From positions 1-64,000 of the forward strand of contig NZ_RCUV01000020.1 of NCBI RefSeq assembly GCF_003667545.1: 64,000 nucleotides of DNA, written 5' to 3'. This stretch comes from Mycetocola manganoxydans. GTDB taxonomy: Bacteria; Actinomycetota; Actinomycetes; Actinomycetales; Microbacteriaceae. The notes under the pieces are model-generated. The model made no database searches. It was not told the origin of the DNA and saw only the letters and a list, made by a program, of their open reading frames with translations. The first letter of the stretch is position 1. Every line of letters starts with the position of its first letter. The translations under genes were made by a program, and so were the position numbers. Shown piece after piece: positions 17,724 to 28,755 of this stretch.

Positions 17724-17908
17724 CAGCGGTCACACGCCGCGCTGCTACGCGCCGCGCTCGTCGACCGGTGACGGTCGTTATCCCGCTGCTCGGTCAGTAG
17801 TGGTCGTCCGGGCCGCCTGCTCGGTCACAAACGGTCGAAACCTCCGACCTGGTCTAGCCAAAAATGGCCGAGCAGCGAAGGCCGCAGCCAAAAGTGACCG
17901 AGCGCCGC
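17720..17908. repeat. inverted-repeat cluster between convergent rmuC and glpX
   Basis: The rmuC stop sits in a hairpin (GTAGCAGCG 17720-17728; CGCTGCTAC 17740-17748), probably its terminator. Then GCTCGGTCA occurs at about 17788 and 17819, and its inverse as GGCCGAGC near 17866 and TGACCGAGC at 17895-17903. GCTCGGTCAC (17819-17828) and GTGACCGAGC (17894-17903) are a perfect 10-base pair. Variable four-base runs (GTAG, CAAA, AAAA) follow or precede each copy. The cluster may be a bidirectional terminator or a small extragenic repeat. Confidence 0.6.
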
Positions 17909-17910
17909 GC

Positions 17911-18894
17911 CTACAACCACTTCGCGGCGAGGTGGTCGGCGCTGATCCGGCGGATCGTGCCCGACTTCGACCGCAGCACGACACTCTCGGTCCGGATGAT
18001 GGGTCCCAGCCGCCGCACACCCGCGACGAGCCCACCGTCGGTGACACCCGTTGCAACGAAGAATGTGTTGTCGCTCTCGACGAGCTCGTCGGCTTCGTAG
18101 ACATGGTCCATCTTGAGTCCAGCGTCGATCCCGCGCTGGCGTTCGACGTCATCCTTCGGCGCGAGTACCCCCTGGATGAACCCACCGAGCGCTTTCACCG
18201 CACACGCCGTGACGATTCCCTCGGGGCTTCCGCCGACGCCGACACACATGTCGATGCGGGTTCCGTACCGAACGGCGTTGATCCCTCCCGCGACATCCCC
18301 GTCGAGCATCAGGCGTGTTCCTGCACCGGCAGCGCGCACGTCGTCGATCAGTTGTGCGTGACGGGGACGGTCGAGGATCGCGATCGTCATGTCGCCGACG
18401 TCCTTGCCCTTCGCCTTCGCGAGCGCACGGATGTTGTCACCGATCGGGTTCCGAATGTCGACGATCCCGATCCCCTCGGGTCCCGTGACGATCTTGTCCA
18501 TGTAGAAAACGCTCGAGGCGTCGAGCATGGTGCCTCGATCCGCCACCGCGATCATCGACAGCGCGTTCTGGCGTCCGGCGGCGGTGAGGCTCGTTCCGTC
18601 GATCGGGTCGACGGCGATATCGCACGACGGGCCACGCCCGTTGCCGACCCGCTCCCCGTTGTACAGCATGGGCGCTTCGTCCTTCTCGCCCTCACCGATG
18701 ACGACGACGCCATCGAAGTTCACCGTGCCAAGAAAGGCCCGCATCGCGTCGACTGCGGCTCCATCAGCAGCGAGCTTGTCACCCCGACCGATGTACGGAA
18801 CAGCGCGAATTGCGGCTGCCTCGGTCGCCCGCACAAGTTCGAGCGCGAGGTTACGGTCGGGATGGGTCAGCAGAGAAGAGGTGTCTGGGCTCAC
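17911..18894 (-). CDS. glpX: class II fructose-1,6-bisphosphatase
   Basis: A 327-residue GlpX phosphatase that removes the 1-phosphate of fructose-1,6-bisphosphate in gluconeogenesis. The metal/phosphate motifs are GEGEKDEAPML, then VDPIDGTSL, then GVGGSPEGIVTACAVKALGG. The GTG start at 18894 (VSPDTSS) follows AGGA; a longer frame to 18951 lacks a ribosome site. It lies downstream of a second, divergent GlpX-like gene and opposite the aldolase gene, so both directions of the aldolase/FBPase step sit together. Confidence 0.92.
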   Translation of the reverse strand: MSPDTSSLLTHPDRNLALELVRATEAAAIRAVPYIGRGDKLAADGAAVDAMRAFLGTVNFDGVVVIGEGEKDEAPMLYNGERVGNGRGPSCDIAVDPIDGTSLTAAGRQNALSMIAVADRGTMLDASSVFYMDKIVTGPEGIGIVDIRNPIGDNIRALAKAKGKDVGDMTIAILDRPRHAQLIDDVRAAGAGTRLMLDGDVAGGINAVRYGTRIDMCVGVGGSPEGIVTACAVKALGGFIQGVLAPKDDVERQRGIDAGLKMDHVYEADELVESDNTFFVATGVTDGGLVAGVRRLGPIIRTESVVLRSKSGTIRRISADHLAAKWL

Positions 18895-18980
18895 AATGGT
18901 CCTATCGAAACGTCGTTGGTTGCGATGGCGGGTTCGCGTGGACGCTTCCACCCTATCGGCGGGATGCCGGTCGGGTCACG

Positions 18981-19943
18981 TCACTGCACGGATGTGCGAG
19001 CGGACGTCCTCCGCTGCAGAATCCCCGGGCCCGCGCTCCAGGAGGCCGTGACAACGTGCGATCGGTCGAGCCGAACGCCGGGGAGCATCCGACCGGAGTC
19101 CAGTCGGCAGTCGGTGATAGCGGTGAGGAACAGCCAGGCGTCACCCGAGCAGAGGTCGTCGAGAGCGAGCACGCGTGACACGTCGAGTCCGGCGTCCCTC
19201 ACCCGCGCGGCCTCACGGCGGCGCTGCGGCGCAAGCCTGCCCTGCATGTGCCCGCCGAGGGCCCGGATCGCGGCGGCGGTGAGCACTCCCTCGGGTGCTC
19301 CCCCGATGCCGACAACGAGGTCGATGGCGGTGCGGGGCTGCGCGGCGAGCAGACACCGCTCCACGTCTCCGTCGGCGAACAGGTCCACACGCGCACCCGC
19401 CGCTCGTGCAGCGGCAACGTACTCATCGTTCCGTGGCCGGTCCTGCACCGCGACGACGAGGTCGGGCACCGTTGCACCCCGAGCCGACGCGAGTCTCGAC
19501 AGGTTTTCTGCGAGCGGCGCGGCGAGGTCGAGGGACGCCCCCGAGGCATCCGTCACGAGCTTCTCCATATAGTGCGCGGGGCCGATATCGAAGATAGTGC
19601 CGCGGGCGGCGACCGCGAGGACCGCGAGGGAGCCGGGAAGGTTCTCTGCAGCGAGTCGTGTTCCGTCGACCGGGTCGACGGCGATGTCGACCGCCGGGCC
19701 TGTGCCGCTCCCGAATCGCTCGCCCAGGTGGAGCATCGGCGCTTCGTCCTTCTCGCCCTCCCCGACGAGCACGAGCCCGTCGACGTCGATCCCGGCGAGC
19801 GCATCGCGCAGCGCTGTGACGGCGACCCGGTCAACCTCGTGCTTGTCGCCCGAACCCAGGAGGCCCAGCGTCGCGACGGCCGCATCGCGGGTGGCGCGGG
19901 CGAAGCCCTCAAGGACGTCCGCGGGCAGGCTGGGTGTACTCAT
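18981..19943 (-). CDS. second GlpX-like phosphatase, tandem paralogue
   Basis: A 320-residue GlpX-family protein, 86 bases upstream of glpX on the same strand. It keeps GEGEKDEAPML, VDPVDGT and GIGGAPEGVLTAAAIRALGG, so the phosphatase core appears intact. It differs from its neighbour near the sugar site (RLAAENLPGSLAV instead of SLTAAGRQNALSM) and in the C-terminal half. A bisphosphatase with altered substrate (for example sedoheptulose-1,7-bisphosphate) or an auxiliary subunit are both possible. The start at 19943 gives MSTPSLPADVLEGF. Confidence 0.88.
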   Translation of the reverse strand: MSTPSLPADVLEGFARATRDAAVATLGLLGSGDKHEVDRVAVTALRDALAGIDVDGLVLVGEGEKDEAPMLHLGERFGSGTGPAVDIAVDPVDGTRLAAENLPGSLAVLAVAARGTIFDIGPAHYMEKLVTDASGASLDLAAPLAENLSRLASARGATVPDLVVAVQDRPRNDEYVAAARAAGARVDLFADGDVERCLLAAQPRTAIDLVVGIGGAPEGVLTAAAIRALGGHMQGRLAPQRRREAARVRDAGLDVSRVLALDDLCSGDAWLFLTAITDCRLDSGRMLPGVRLDRSHVVTASWSAGPGILQRRTSARTSVQ

Positions 19944-20037
19944 TCGTCCATCCTGCCCTGTCCGACACATCGAAACCGGCGAGAAGGGGCATCGCTACAC
20001 TGATTGGCGAAGACATCCATCTCGTCAAGGAGAAGCT

Positions 20038-21063
<1,026 letters not shown>

Positions 21064-21077
21064 CCGACCGATCGCGA

Positions 21078-21119
21078 AATGACGGATGCCCCGACCAAAT
21101 GGTCGGGGCATCCGTCATT
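21078..21119. terminator. 20-base-pair perfect hairpin, bidirectional terminator
   Basis: The arms 21078-21097 and 21100-21119 are perfectly complementary over 20 bases (AATGACGGATGCC... and its inverse), with CCAAATGG at the tip. It lies between the convergent aldolase and membrane-protein genes and ends in ATT/AAT on both sides, so it can serve both transcripts. Confidence 0.85.
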
Positions 21120-21134
21120 GTCTCGAGCGGCTGG

Positions 21135-21683
21135 TCAGCGCATCCGGCTGACGTACTCGCCGAACGCAGGATCACCGGTCATGGCGACCGCGATACAGCC
21201 GAACATCACGACGTTGGCGACGACTCCGAAAACGAGTGGAATCCACCACGCCTTGCGGCCAGCACGAAGGGTCCGCAACGACAACCAGAGCGCGGTGATC
21301 CAGAGCGCTGCCTGGACGAGAAGCGCGGTCCACCCCATGGCGGCACCGAGGGACTCGGTCGAGTAGGTGCCCACATCGAGCTGGACGAAGGTCGTGCGGA
21401 TCGCGGTGGGCAGATCGATGAGGGCGGAAGCCGACAGAACGACGGTCATCAAACCGACACCCAGAAGGATCATCGTCGCGATGCGGTCACCGCTCGGGCC
21501 GGCGGCCGGCGCCGTCGCAACGGCGTCGCGGCCACCCTGCACGCTGATATGGCTCGACGTCGACTCCTGCGACTCAACGGGAATCGACTCGGCGTCGTCG
21601 AGTGGAACCTTGATCGCGTTCCGCTGCTCCTCGGGAGTGGCGTACTCGCCGAACTGCGGGCGAGGGCGCTGGGGATCACTCAC
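21135..21683 (-). CDS. four-helix membrane protein, DUF6264-like
   Basis: A 182-residue protein with a polar N-terminal half ([16 protein letters not shown]) and about four helices in the C-terminal half. The N-terminal motif resembles small membrane proteins of Microbacteriaceae annotated as DUF6264; this is from memory and not certain. Function is unknown. The ATG overlaps the ispH stop by four bases, so the two genes are translationally coupled. Confidence 0.75.
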   Translation of the reverse strand: MSDPQRPRPQFGEYATPEEQRNAIKVPLDDAESIPVESQESTSSHISVQGGRDAVATAPAAGPSGDRIATMILLGVGLMTVVLSASALIDLPTAIRTTFVQLDVGTYSTESLGAAMGWTALLVQAALWITALWLSLRTLRAGRKAWWIPLVFGVVANVVMFGCIAVAMTGDPAFGEYVSRMR

Positions 21684-22741
21684 GACTGGTTCCGCGGACC
21701 GGGCGCCTGCTTGTTTTTGGCACCCTTGAGGTTGGTGCGGAGCTCCTTGGGCAGCGAGAACATGAGGTCCTCCTCGGCCGTCTTCACTTCCTGCACGTCC
21801 AGGTAACCCGCGGAAGCGAGGCTTTCGAGCACCTCATCGACGAGGACCTCGGGTACGGACGCGCCACTGGTGACGCCAACGGTCTCGACACCGTCGATCC
21901 ATTCCTGACGGATCTCGCTCGCGTAGTCCACGCGGTAGGCGGCCTTCGCACCGTACTCGAGGGCGACCTCGACGAGGCGGACGGAGTTGGACGAGTTGGC
22001 GGAACCGACGACGATCACGAGGTCGGCATCCTGCGCCACCTTCTTGATCGCGACCTGGCGGTTCTGGGTGGCGTAGCAAATGTCATCGCTGGGCGGGTCC
22101 TGCAGATTCGGGAACCGGGTACGCAACCGGCGCACCGTCTCCATCGTCTCATCGACGCTGAGGGTCGTCTGCGACAGCCAGACGACCTTGTTGGGGTCCT
22201 TCACCTCGACGGTGTCGGCTTCGTCCGGACTTCCCACGAGCGTCGTGTGCTCGGGTGCCTCTCCGGCGGTTCCCTCGACTTCTTCGTGGCCTTCGTGGCC
22301 GATGAGAAGAATCTCGAAGTCGTCGCGGGCAAACCGAACGGCCTCACGGTGAACCTTCGTCACGAGAGGGCAGGTCGCGTCGATGGCCTGGAGCCCACGG
22401 TCGGACGCGGCGTTGACCACGGCGGGCGAGACACCGTGGGCGCTGAAGACGATGTGTGACCCTTCCGGGACCTCGTCCACTTCCTCCACGAAGATCGCGC
22501 CCTTGCTCTCGAGCTCCGAGACGACGTGGATGTTGTGCACGATCTGCTTGCGCACGTACACCGGAGCGCCGTAGTGCTCAATCGCCTTCTCGACGGCTAT
22601 GACGGCACGGTCAACACCGGCGCAGTAGCCACGGGGCGCAGCCAGCAGCACCCGCTTATGTCCGACCACCGGGGTATCCTTGAGCCTCGAACGCACGCCG
22701 GGAATCCTCGGCATGGGCAGGCTGATTGTCGTGTCACTCAC
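21680..22741 (-). CDS. ispH: 4-hydroxy-3-methylbut-2-enyl diphosphate reductase
   Basis: A 353-residue iron-sulfur enzyme making IPP and DMAPP in the last step of the MEP isoprenoid pathway. The three cluster cysteines are in [11 protein letters not shown] (residue 40), [11 protein letters not shown] and [10 protein letters not shown]; the catalytic Glu/Thr region is [12 protein letters not shown]. The length is typical for actinobacteria. It is divergent from xseA. A prenyl transferase (uppS) in the same window uses its products. Confidence 0.95.
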   Translation of the reverse strand: MSDTTISLPMPRIPGVRSRLKDTPVVGHKRVLLAAPRGYCAGVDRAVIAVEKAIEHYGAPVYVRKQIVHNIHVVSELESKGAIFVEEVDEVPEGSHIVFSAHGVSPAVVNAASDRGLQAIDATCPLVTKVHREAVRFARDDFEILLIGHEGHEEVEGTAGEAPEHTTLVGSPDEADTVEVKDPNKVVWLSQTTLSVDETMETVRRLRTRFPNLQDPPSDDICYATQNRQVAIKKVAQDADLVIVVGSANSSNSVRLVEVALEYGAKAAYRVDYASEIRQEWIDGVETVGVTSGASVPEVLVDEVLESLASAGYLDVQEVKTAEEDLMFSLPKELRTNLKGAKNKQAPGPRNQS

Positions 22742-22802
22742 ATCTCAATTCTAGGCTGTTGCCTCTGTGCACATGCTGGACGACCAAGGAGCGAGAAAAC
22801 GG

Positions 22803-24038
22803 ATGCCGGATTCCCCCGCCACAGTCGAGAATCCATGGCCGGTCGGGCTCCTCGGGGCAAAGCTCCGCGACTACATCGATCGGCTCGGAACGGTCTGGGT
22901 CGAGGGTGAGCTCGCCCAGTGGGGAACATCCGCCGGCAACGTCTACGGCAAGCTCAAGGACCTGGGCGGCGACGCCACCGTGAGTTTCACCATCTGGTCA
23001 TCGGTGAAGGCCCGCATCCCCGCTGATCTCAAGCACGGCGACCACGTCGTCGCCCTGATCAAGCCGAACTATTGGGTCAAGGGCGGTTCGCTCACGATGC
23101 AGGTTCTGCAGATGAAGCACGTCGGAATCGGCGACCTGCTCGAGAGACTCGAACGGTTGCGTACCCAGCTCGCCGGGGAAGGACTGTTCGAGCTCTCCCG
23201 CAAGAAACGGCTCCCGTTCCTTCCCCACTGCATCGGCCTCATCACCGCCAAGGACTCCGACGCCGAGAAGGACGTCCTCCGCAACGCTCAATTGCGTTGG
23301 CCCGCCGTTGACTTCCGGGTCGTCCACGCCGCAGTTCAGGGTGACCGGACCGTGCCGGAGGTCATCTCGGCGCTCAAACGGCTCGACGCCGACCCCGAGG
23401 TCGACGTCATCATCGTCGCGCGTGGCGGAGGCGACTTCCAGAATCTCCTCGGGTTCAGCGACGAACGCCTCGTGCGGGCGGCTGCCGCGTGTACCACCCC
23501 TCTCGTGAGCGCGATCGGGCACGAAGCCGACCGACCCCTGCTCGATGATGTCGCCGACCTGCGGGCGTCGACCCCGACGGATGCCGCGAAGCGCGTCGTC
23601 CCTGACGTCACCGAAGAGCTGTCCCGCGTGCACCAGGCCCGCGCGCGCCTCGGCACGCGGCTCTCGACCTACCTCCACACCGAGACCGCTCGGATCGGGC
23701 AATTGCGCTCCCGCCCTGCTCTCGCGTCCGCGACCTGGATCATCGACTCACGCGCTGAGGAACTCACGCGATATGTCGCTCGGGGCACCGAACTGGTCGA
23801 CCGGATCCTCGAGCGGTCGGGCCGTGAGATCGGTGACCTGCGTTCGCATCTGCGCGCTCTGTCGCCCCAGCGCACGCTCGACCGTGGCTACGCGATCGCG
23901 CAGAGCGCAGATGGGCACATCCTTCGCGAGGCGCCGGACGCCCCGGCCGGGACCCCCTTCACCCTCACCCTCGCCTCCGGCCGGATCGCTGCCCACTCCG
24001 ATGGCCAGACAAATTCGTCGTCCACCGACCCCAGATAG
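22803..24038 (+). CDS. xseA: exodeoxyribonuclease VII large subunit
   Basis: A 411-residue protein with an N-terminal OB fold (VWVEGELAQWG) and the catalytic region VIIVARGGGDFQNLLGF, followed by coiled coil and a C-terminal RTLDRGYAIAQSADG motif. ExoVII degrades single-stranded DNA from both ends during repair. The ATG at 22803 follows AAGGAG; an ATG 12 codons upstream lacks one. The small subunit gene follows after nine bases. Confidence 0.95.
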   Translation: MPDSPATVENPWPVGLLGAKLRDYIDRLGTVWVEGELAQWGTSAGNVYGKLKDLGGDATVSFTIWSSVKARIPADLKHGDHVVALIKPNYWVKGGSLTMQVLQMKHVGIGDLLERLERLRTQLAGEGLFELSRKKRLPFLPHCIGLITAKDSDAEKDVLRNAQLRWPAVDFRVVHAAVQGDRTVPEVISALKRLDADPEVDVIIVARGGGDFQNLLGFSDERLVRAAAACTTPLVSAIGHEADRPLLDDVADLRASTPTDAAKRVVPDVTEELSRVHQARARLGTRLSTYLHTETARIGQLRSRPALASATWIIDSRAEELTRYVARGTELVDRILERSGREIGDLRSHLRALSPQRTLDRGYAIAQSADGHILREAPDAPAGTPFTLTLASGRIAAHSDGQTNSSSTDPR

Positions 24039-24047
24039 GATTGGACC

Positions 24048-24281
24048 ATGCCAGAAACCCGTGAGGTCGCCAGCCTCAGCTACGAGGACGCACGCGATGA
24101 ACTCGTCCGCGTCGTCTCCGAGCTCGAGCAGGGAGCACCCACGCTCGAACAGTCACTTGCGCTCTGGGAGCGCGGCGAGGCGCTGGCACGTCGGTGCGAA
24201 GACTGGTTGATCGGCGCGAAAGCCCGGCTCGACGCAGCACGCGCAGCCACCCAATCGAGCGAGGCGCAACAGTCCGAATGA
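24048..24281 (+). CDS. xseB: exodeoxyribonuclease VII small subunit
   Basis: A 77-residue helical protein with the family pattern [20 protein letters not shown] then [14 protein letters not shown]. It binds XseA, several small subunits per large one. AGGAT precedes the ATG. Its stop overlaps the start of the DUF4245 gene by four bases. Confidence 0.93.
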   Translation: MPETREVASLSYEDARDELVRVVSELEQGAPTLEQSLALWERGEALARRCEDWLIGAKARLDAARAATQSSEAQQSE

Positions 24282-24931
24282 GTTCCCCCCGTCGCCAGCC
24301 GCGGGTCGTCGCCGAGCTCGGCCGCCCCGAAACTCCCCAGGAGACAGCCGACCGCAAGGCCGAGAATTCCCGCAACTACCGCAAGCGGAAGACGATCAAC
24401 AACCTCGTCTACTCGCTGCTGGTCTGCGTCGGTCTCGTGCTGATCATCGCGCTGGCCGTGCCCAGGGCTGATAGCTCTCTCCTGACCGAAGTCGATTACC
24501 GGTCAGTTGCCGCCGATGCCCAGGCGTCATCCGAGTACACGCTGGCGAACCCCGAACTGCCCGAGCGCTGGAGCGCCAACCGGGCGGAGACCGACTCGTC
24601 CGGCGGCGTCTCGTCCTGGAACATCGGTCTCCTCACTCCCTCGAGCGAGTACATCGGGGTCACACAGGGGTTCGACGCCAACGAAACATGGCTGGCGGGG
24701 CAGCTCCGGCAGTCTGCTGCGTCGAGGACCGTGACCGTCGACTCCATTGAGTGGACCGTGTACGACAACCGTGGCCGGGAGAACGTCGGTAACGTCGAGT
24801 ATGCGATGGCGACGGAATCCGGGGATTCCACGTTCATCCTCTTCGGAACGGCGGCCGACGGCGAATTCCTCACCGTGGCATCCGCCCTCACCGACCAGAT
24901 CCTTGCAAACCAGACGGAAGGAACCGACTGA
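24278..24931 (+). CDS. DUF4245 membrane-anchored protein
   Basis: A 217-residue protein with a basic N-terminal tail, one membrane helix (about residues 43-65, [19 protein letters not shown]) and an extracytoplasmic domain starting [14 protein letters not shown]4245 proteins occur in actinobacteria beside xseAB and fumC; the function is unknown. Start and stop overlap the neighbours (ATGA and TGATG), so it is part of one coupled operon. Confidence 0.88.
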   Translation: MSSPRRQPRVVAELGRPETPQETADRKAENSRNYRKRKTINNLVYSLLVCVGLVLIIALAVPRADSSLLTEVDYRSVAADAQASSEYTLANPELPERWSANRAETDSSGGVSSWNIGLLTPSSEYIGVTQGFDANETWLAGQLRQSAASRTVTVDSIEWTVYDNRGRENVGNVEYAMATESGDSTFILFGTAADGEFLTVASALTDQILANQTEGTD

Positions 24932-25584
24932 TGCCCACCCTGCGGCCCAACAAAGCGTGGTCAGTCATGATGCGCGGGAACGCGCGATTCGTCGCGGGAG
25001 AACCGCGGCATCCGCGTCAGGACGTCGAACGTCGTGAATCACTCGCGCACATCCAGAACCCCGACGTGGTTCTGTTCGGATGCTCCGACTCGCGCCTCGC
25101 GGCCGAGATCATCTTCGACAAGGGGCTCGGCGACCTGTTCGTCGTCCGCAACGCCGGGCAGGTGATCTCGGACTCGGTCGTCGGTTCGCTCGAGTACGCC
25201 GTCGGAATCCTGCACGTCCCGCTCATCGTCGTGCTCGGCCACGACGAGTGCGGCGCTGTCCGCGCCGCGATCGATTCCGTCGCCCCGGATGCCACACCGC
25301 TGCCCCCGCACATCGACTCGCTGATCCAGCAGATCGTGCCCGCCGTGAAGCGCGTGGGCAAAGCCAGGTCCGTGGAACCGTGGACAGCCGACCCGCTCGA
25401 AGTAGGCCGGGAACACCTGCGCGACACCGTCGCCGAACTGCTCGAGCGGTCGGAGATGATCAGCGATGCGGTTGCCGCCGGGATCCTCGGTATCGTCGGA
25501 GCGAACTACAAACTGCTGGAGGGCACAGCGGTACCGGACATCATCATCGGAAACATCGACAAACAGGCCGCCGGCGCAGCGTAG
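24931..25584 (+). CDS. beta-class carbonic anhydrase
   Basis: A 217-residue cytoplasmic enzyme interconverting CO2 and bicarbonate. Zinc ligands are Cys51 (GCSDSRL, with the Asp53-Arg55 dyad), His104 and Cys107 (LGHDECGAV). The length and the NAGQVISD motif fit clade II-type beta anhydrases of actinobacteria. The ATG overlaps the DUF4245 stop (TGATG), and fumC follows after 27 bases, so xseA to fumC is probably one operon. Confidence 0.93.
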   Translation: MPTLRPNKAWSVMMRGNARFVAGEPRHPRQDVERRESLAHIQNPDVVLFGCSDSRLAAEIIFDKGLGDLFVVRNAGQVISDSVVGSLEYAVGILHVPLIVVLGHDECGAVRAAIDSVAPDATPLPPHIDSLIQQIVPAVKRVGKARSVEPWTADPLEVGREHLRDTVAELLERSEMISDAVAAGILGIVGANYKLLEGTAVPDIIIGNIDKQAAGAA

Positions 25585-25611
25585 CGCCACCACACGAGGA
25601 GAAGACAGACA

Positions 25612-27009
25612 GTGTCAGACACAACCGAGTACCGCATCGAGCACGACACGATGGGCGAGGTCCGGGTTCCGGCCTCAGCGTTGTACAGCGCCCAGACGCA
25701 GCGCGCCGTCGAGAACTTCCCGATCTCCGGTGCCGGGCTCGAGTCAGCCCAGATCGCCGCACTGGCGCGCATCAAGAAGGCTGCAGCAGCGGCAAACGCC
25801 CAGCTGGGCGTCCTCGATGCCGCCATCGCCGAGGCGATCGGCGGCGCTGCCGACGATGTCATCTCCGGCCGCCACGACGGTCAGTTCCCGATCGACGTCT
25901 ACCAGACCGGTTCGGGCACGTCGTCGAACATGAACATGAACGAGGTCCTCGCGAACCTCGCGACGAACCGTCTCGGCTCGCCGGTGCACCCCAACGACCA
26001 CGTGAACTGCTCGCAGTCCTCGAACGACGTGTTCCCCACCTCGGTACACATCGCCGTGACGAGCGCGCTCATCGATGACCTCATTCCTTCCCTCGACCAC
26101 CTCGCCGTCGCCTTCGAGGCGAAGGCCGAGCTGTGGAAGAGCGCGGTCAAGAGCGGTCGCACCCACCTGATGGATGCCACGCCCGTCACCCTCGGCCAGG
26201 AATTCGGCGGTTATGCCCGCCAGATCCGTCTCGGCATCGAGCGGGTCCGCTCGGCACTCCCCCGCGTCGCAGAGGTACCGCTCGGTGGCACCGCCGTCGG
26301 AACAGGCATCAACACTCCTGCCGGCTTCCCGCAACTCGTCATCCAGCTGCTGGTGGACGACACCGAGCTTCCGATCACCGAGGCGGCCGACCACTTCGAG
26401 GCGCAGGCCAACCGCGACGGCCTCGTCGAGGCATCCGGTGCTCTTCGCACGATCGCCGTGAGCCTCACCAAGATCTGCAACGACCTGCGCTGGATGGCGT
26501 CCGGCCCGAACACCGGCCTGGGGGAACTGCACATCCCCGACCTGCAGCCCGGATCGTCGATCATGCCAGGCAAGGTCAACCCGGTCATCCCGGAGGCCGT
26601 TCTCATGGTCTGCTCGCGCGTGATCGGAAACGACGCGACGATCGCCTGGGGCGGAGCATCCGGGTCATTCGAACTCAACGTTCAGATCCCCGTGATGGGC
26701 ACCGCGCTGCTCGAGTCGATCCGCCTGCTGTCGAACGCGTCACGCGTGCTCGCGGACAAGACGATCGACGGGCTCGAGGCGAACCTCGAGCGTGCCGAGG
26801 CGCTTGCGGGCATGTCACCGTCGATCGTGACGCCGCTCAACAAGATCATCGGTTATGAGAAGGCGGCCAAGATCGCGAAGCACGCTGTCGCCGAGGGCGT
26901 TACCGTGCGGGAGGCCGTCGTAGCGCTCGGATTCGTCGAACGCGGCGACATCACCGAGGAGCAGCTCGACAGTGCGCTCGACCTGCTGTCGATGACGCAC
27001 CCGGGCTAG
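25612..27009 (+). CDS. fumC: class II fumarate hydratase
   Basis: A 465-residue fumarase of the iron-independent class, acting in the TCA cycle. The superfamily signature [12 protein letters not shown] and the substrate-binding [14 protein letters not shown] and SSNDVFPT are all present. The GTG start at 25612 is preceded by GAGGAGAAG. The length matches the family. Confidence 0.95.
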   Translation: MSDTTEYRIEHDTMGEVRVPASALYSAQTQRAVENFPISGAGLESAQIAALARIKKAAAAANAQLGVLDAAIAEAIGGAADDVISGRHDGQFPIDVYQTGSGTSSNMNMNEVLANLATNRLGSPVHPNDHVNCSQSSNDVFPTSVHIAVTSALIDDLIPSLDHLAVAFEAKAELWKSAVKSGRTHLMDATPVTLGQEFGGYARQIRLGIERVRSALPRVAEVPLGGTAVGTGINTPAGFPQLVIQLLVDDTELPITEAADHFEAQANRDGLVEASGALRTIAVSLTKICNDLRWMASGPNTGLGELHIPDLQPGSSIMPGKVNPVIPEAVLMVCSRVIGNDATIAWGGASGSFELNVQIPVMGTALLESIRLLSNASRVLADKTIDGLEANLERAEALAGMSPSIVTPLNKIIGYEKAAKIAKHAVAEGVTVREAVVALGFVERGDITEEQLDSALDLLSMTHPG

Positions 27010-27021
27010 TCCCAACCCGAG

Positions 27022-27071
27022 TTGCCCGGTTTCGGGGGTCCTGTTCGCACAGAACCCGCGAAACCGGGCAA
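27022..27071. terminator. long hairpin between convergent fumC and aldo/keto reductase
   Basis: TTGCCCGGTTTCG (27022-27034) pairs with CGAAACCGGGCAA (27059-27071) over 13 bases. Inside, GGGT/ACCC and CTGT/ACAG extend the stem. The site lies between two convergent stops and can act on both strands. Confidence 0.75.
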
Positions 27072-27085
27072 TTCGCGTTACAGGG

Positions 27086-28069
27086 TCACCACCGGCTGTG
27101 CACCTGGGACTTGATGTCTGCGTCGTAGATCGAGCGGACCGCGTCGAGGTAAGCCGTGGGGAGCGGACCGGTTTCGCCGGCGGCGGCGTTGGCCCTGGCC
27201 TGCTCGATGGAGCGGGCGCCGGGGATGACGGAGGTGACACCGTCCTGCTGGCTGACCCACGCGATCGCTGCCTGGGCGGCAGTGAGACCTTCTGGCACGA
27301 AGCCCGCGAGTTCGGCGGCCGCGCGCACACCGGTCGAGAAGTCGACGCCGGCAAACGTCTCACCGACGTCGAAGGCGCTGCCGTCGCGATTGTAGGTGCG
27401 GTGGTCGTCTGCTGCGAACTCCGTCGTCGGCGTGTAGCGGTTGCTGAGCAGCCCAGACGCGAGCGGCACGCGCGCGATGATGCCGACCCCGGCTTCTTTG
27501 GCAGCGGGAAGAACCTGTTCCAGCGGCTTCAGCCGGAACGCATTGAGGATGATTTGAACGCTCGCGGTGCCCGGGCGGGCGATCGCAGCGAGTGCTTCGT
27601 CGCAGGTCTCGACGCTGACACCGTAGTTGGAGATCACACCATCGGAGACAAGGGTGTCGAGGGCGTCGTACACCGCGTCGGTCGAGAACACCGGGGTGGG
27701 CGGGCAGTGCAGCTGAACGAGGTCGAGCTGGTCGACGCCGAGGTTCTTGCGTGACCGGTCGGTCCACTCCCGGAACTTGGCGAGAGTGAAGTTCGCGGGG
27801 TCCTGCGCTTCACGGCGGCCCATCTTCGTCGCGGTGAACACGTCGACGCCCGGGTTGGCGGCGAGGAATTTGCCGATGACCTGCTCGCTCCGGCCGTCGC
27901 CGTAGACGTCGGCTGTGTCGAAGAGCGTGACACCGGATGCGACGGCTGCATCGAGGACGGCGAGGGCGTCGGTCTCAGAAACCGTCCCCCAGTCCGAACC
28001 GAGCTGCCAGGTTCCGAGGCCGATGATTGAGACGGGGCGGCCGGTGCGGCCGAGAATGCGCTGTTCCAT
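27086..28069 (-). CDS. aldo/keto reductase
   Basis: A 327-residue NADPH-dependent TIM-barrel oxidoreductase. The catalytic tetrad is recognisable: Asp in DTADVYGDGRSE with Tyr, Lys in TATKMG, and His in QLHCPP. SIEQARAN near the end belongs to the cofactor site. The substrate cannot be deduced. It stands alone, 37 bases downstream of the prepilin peptidase stop on the other side of its own start. Confidence 0.92.
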   Translation of the reverse strand: MEQRILGRTGRPVSIIGLGTWQLGSDWGTVSETDALAVLDAAVASGVTLFDTADVYGDGRSEQVIGKFLAANPGVDVFTATKMGRREAQDPANFTLAKFREWTDRSRKNLGVDQLDLVQLHCPPTPVFSTDAVYDALDTLVSDGVISNYGVSVETCDEALAAIARPGTASVQIILNAFRLKPLEQVLPAAKEAGVGIIARVPLASGLLSNRYTPTTEFAADDHRTYNRDGSAFDVGETFAGVDFSTGVRAAAELAGFVPEGLTAAQAAIAWVSQQDGVTSVIPGARSIEQARANAAAGETGPLPTAYLDAVRSIYDADIKSQVHSRW

Positions 28070-28106
28070 TGCTCCAGCCTAGGGGTGCAGTCGTGAACTT
28101 GACCGG

Positions 28107-28694
28107 TCAGAGCGCAGGGGTTGCGAGCGCAGGCAGAAGTGCAACGGTGACCCAGAACCCGGCCAGCAGAAATGGGCCGAATGGGACGTGCGTTCCGCTG
28201 CCGCCGACGCGCCTCGCCAGCACCACGATGCCACCGATCCCGCCGAACAGGAACGCGAGCGCGATCCCGACGATCGCAGGCACGATACCGATCGACCCGA
28301 GGCACAGTCCGAGCAGACCGGCGAGCTTCACGTCTCCCATGCCCATTCCGCCGCCGAGGTTCAGCAGCAGGAAGAACAGGAACCACCCGGCGCAACACGC
28401 GAGCGCAGCGGTGGGCGCTGAGTCCGTGACCAGACCGTGCGCGGCGATGCCGGCAAGGGCGACGGGATACCCGGGCAGCACGAGCCTGTTGGGAAGCCGA
28501 TGCGACTCGATGTCGATCCTCGCAAGATCGGCGCTCACCCAGGCCAGGTAGCCCGGTCCGAGGAGCAGCGCGCTGGGACCGATCGCGACGATCGTAAGGA
28601 TCCCGAGCAACGCAGCGACCGCAACTCGCCCGACCGGCCGCGTGCGCCGCTCACCGCCATCCGTTGTGATGCGCGGTTCGATGCCGGTCGTCAT
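28107..28694 (-). CDS. A24-family prepilin peptidase-like membrane protein
   Basis: A 195-residue membrane protein of the type IV leader peptidase family. The two catalytic Asp motifs are visible: DIESHRLPNR and GMGDVKLAGLLG. It lacks the N-terminal methylase half of classical PilD, as is common in actinobacteria, where such enzymes serve Tad/Flp-like pili. No pilin gene is in the window. Confidence 0.88.
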   Translation of the reverse strand: MTTGIEPRITTDGGERRTRPVGRVAVAALLGILTIVAIGPSALLLGPGYLAWVSADLARIDIESHRLPNRLVLPGYPVALAGIAAHGLVTDSAPTAALACCAGWFLFFLLLNLGGGMGMGDVKLAGLLGLCLGSIGIVPAIVGIALAFLFGGIGGIVVLARRVGGSGTHVPFGPFLLAGFWVTVALLPALATPAL

Positions 28695-28755
28695 GCCGAC
28701 ACGCTAACCGGGCTGTGGCACCAGGAGGCGGTTATCCACAGCCCGGTTCGTGCGT

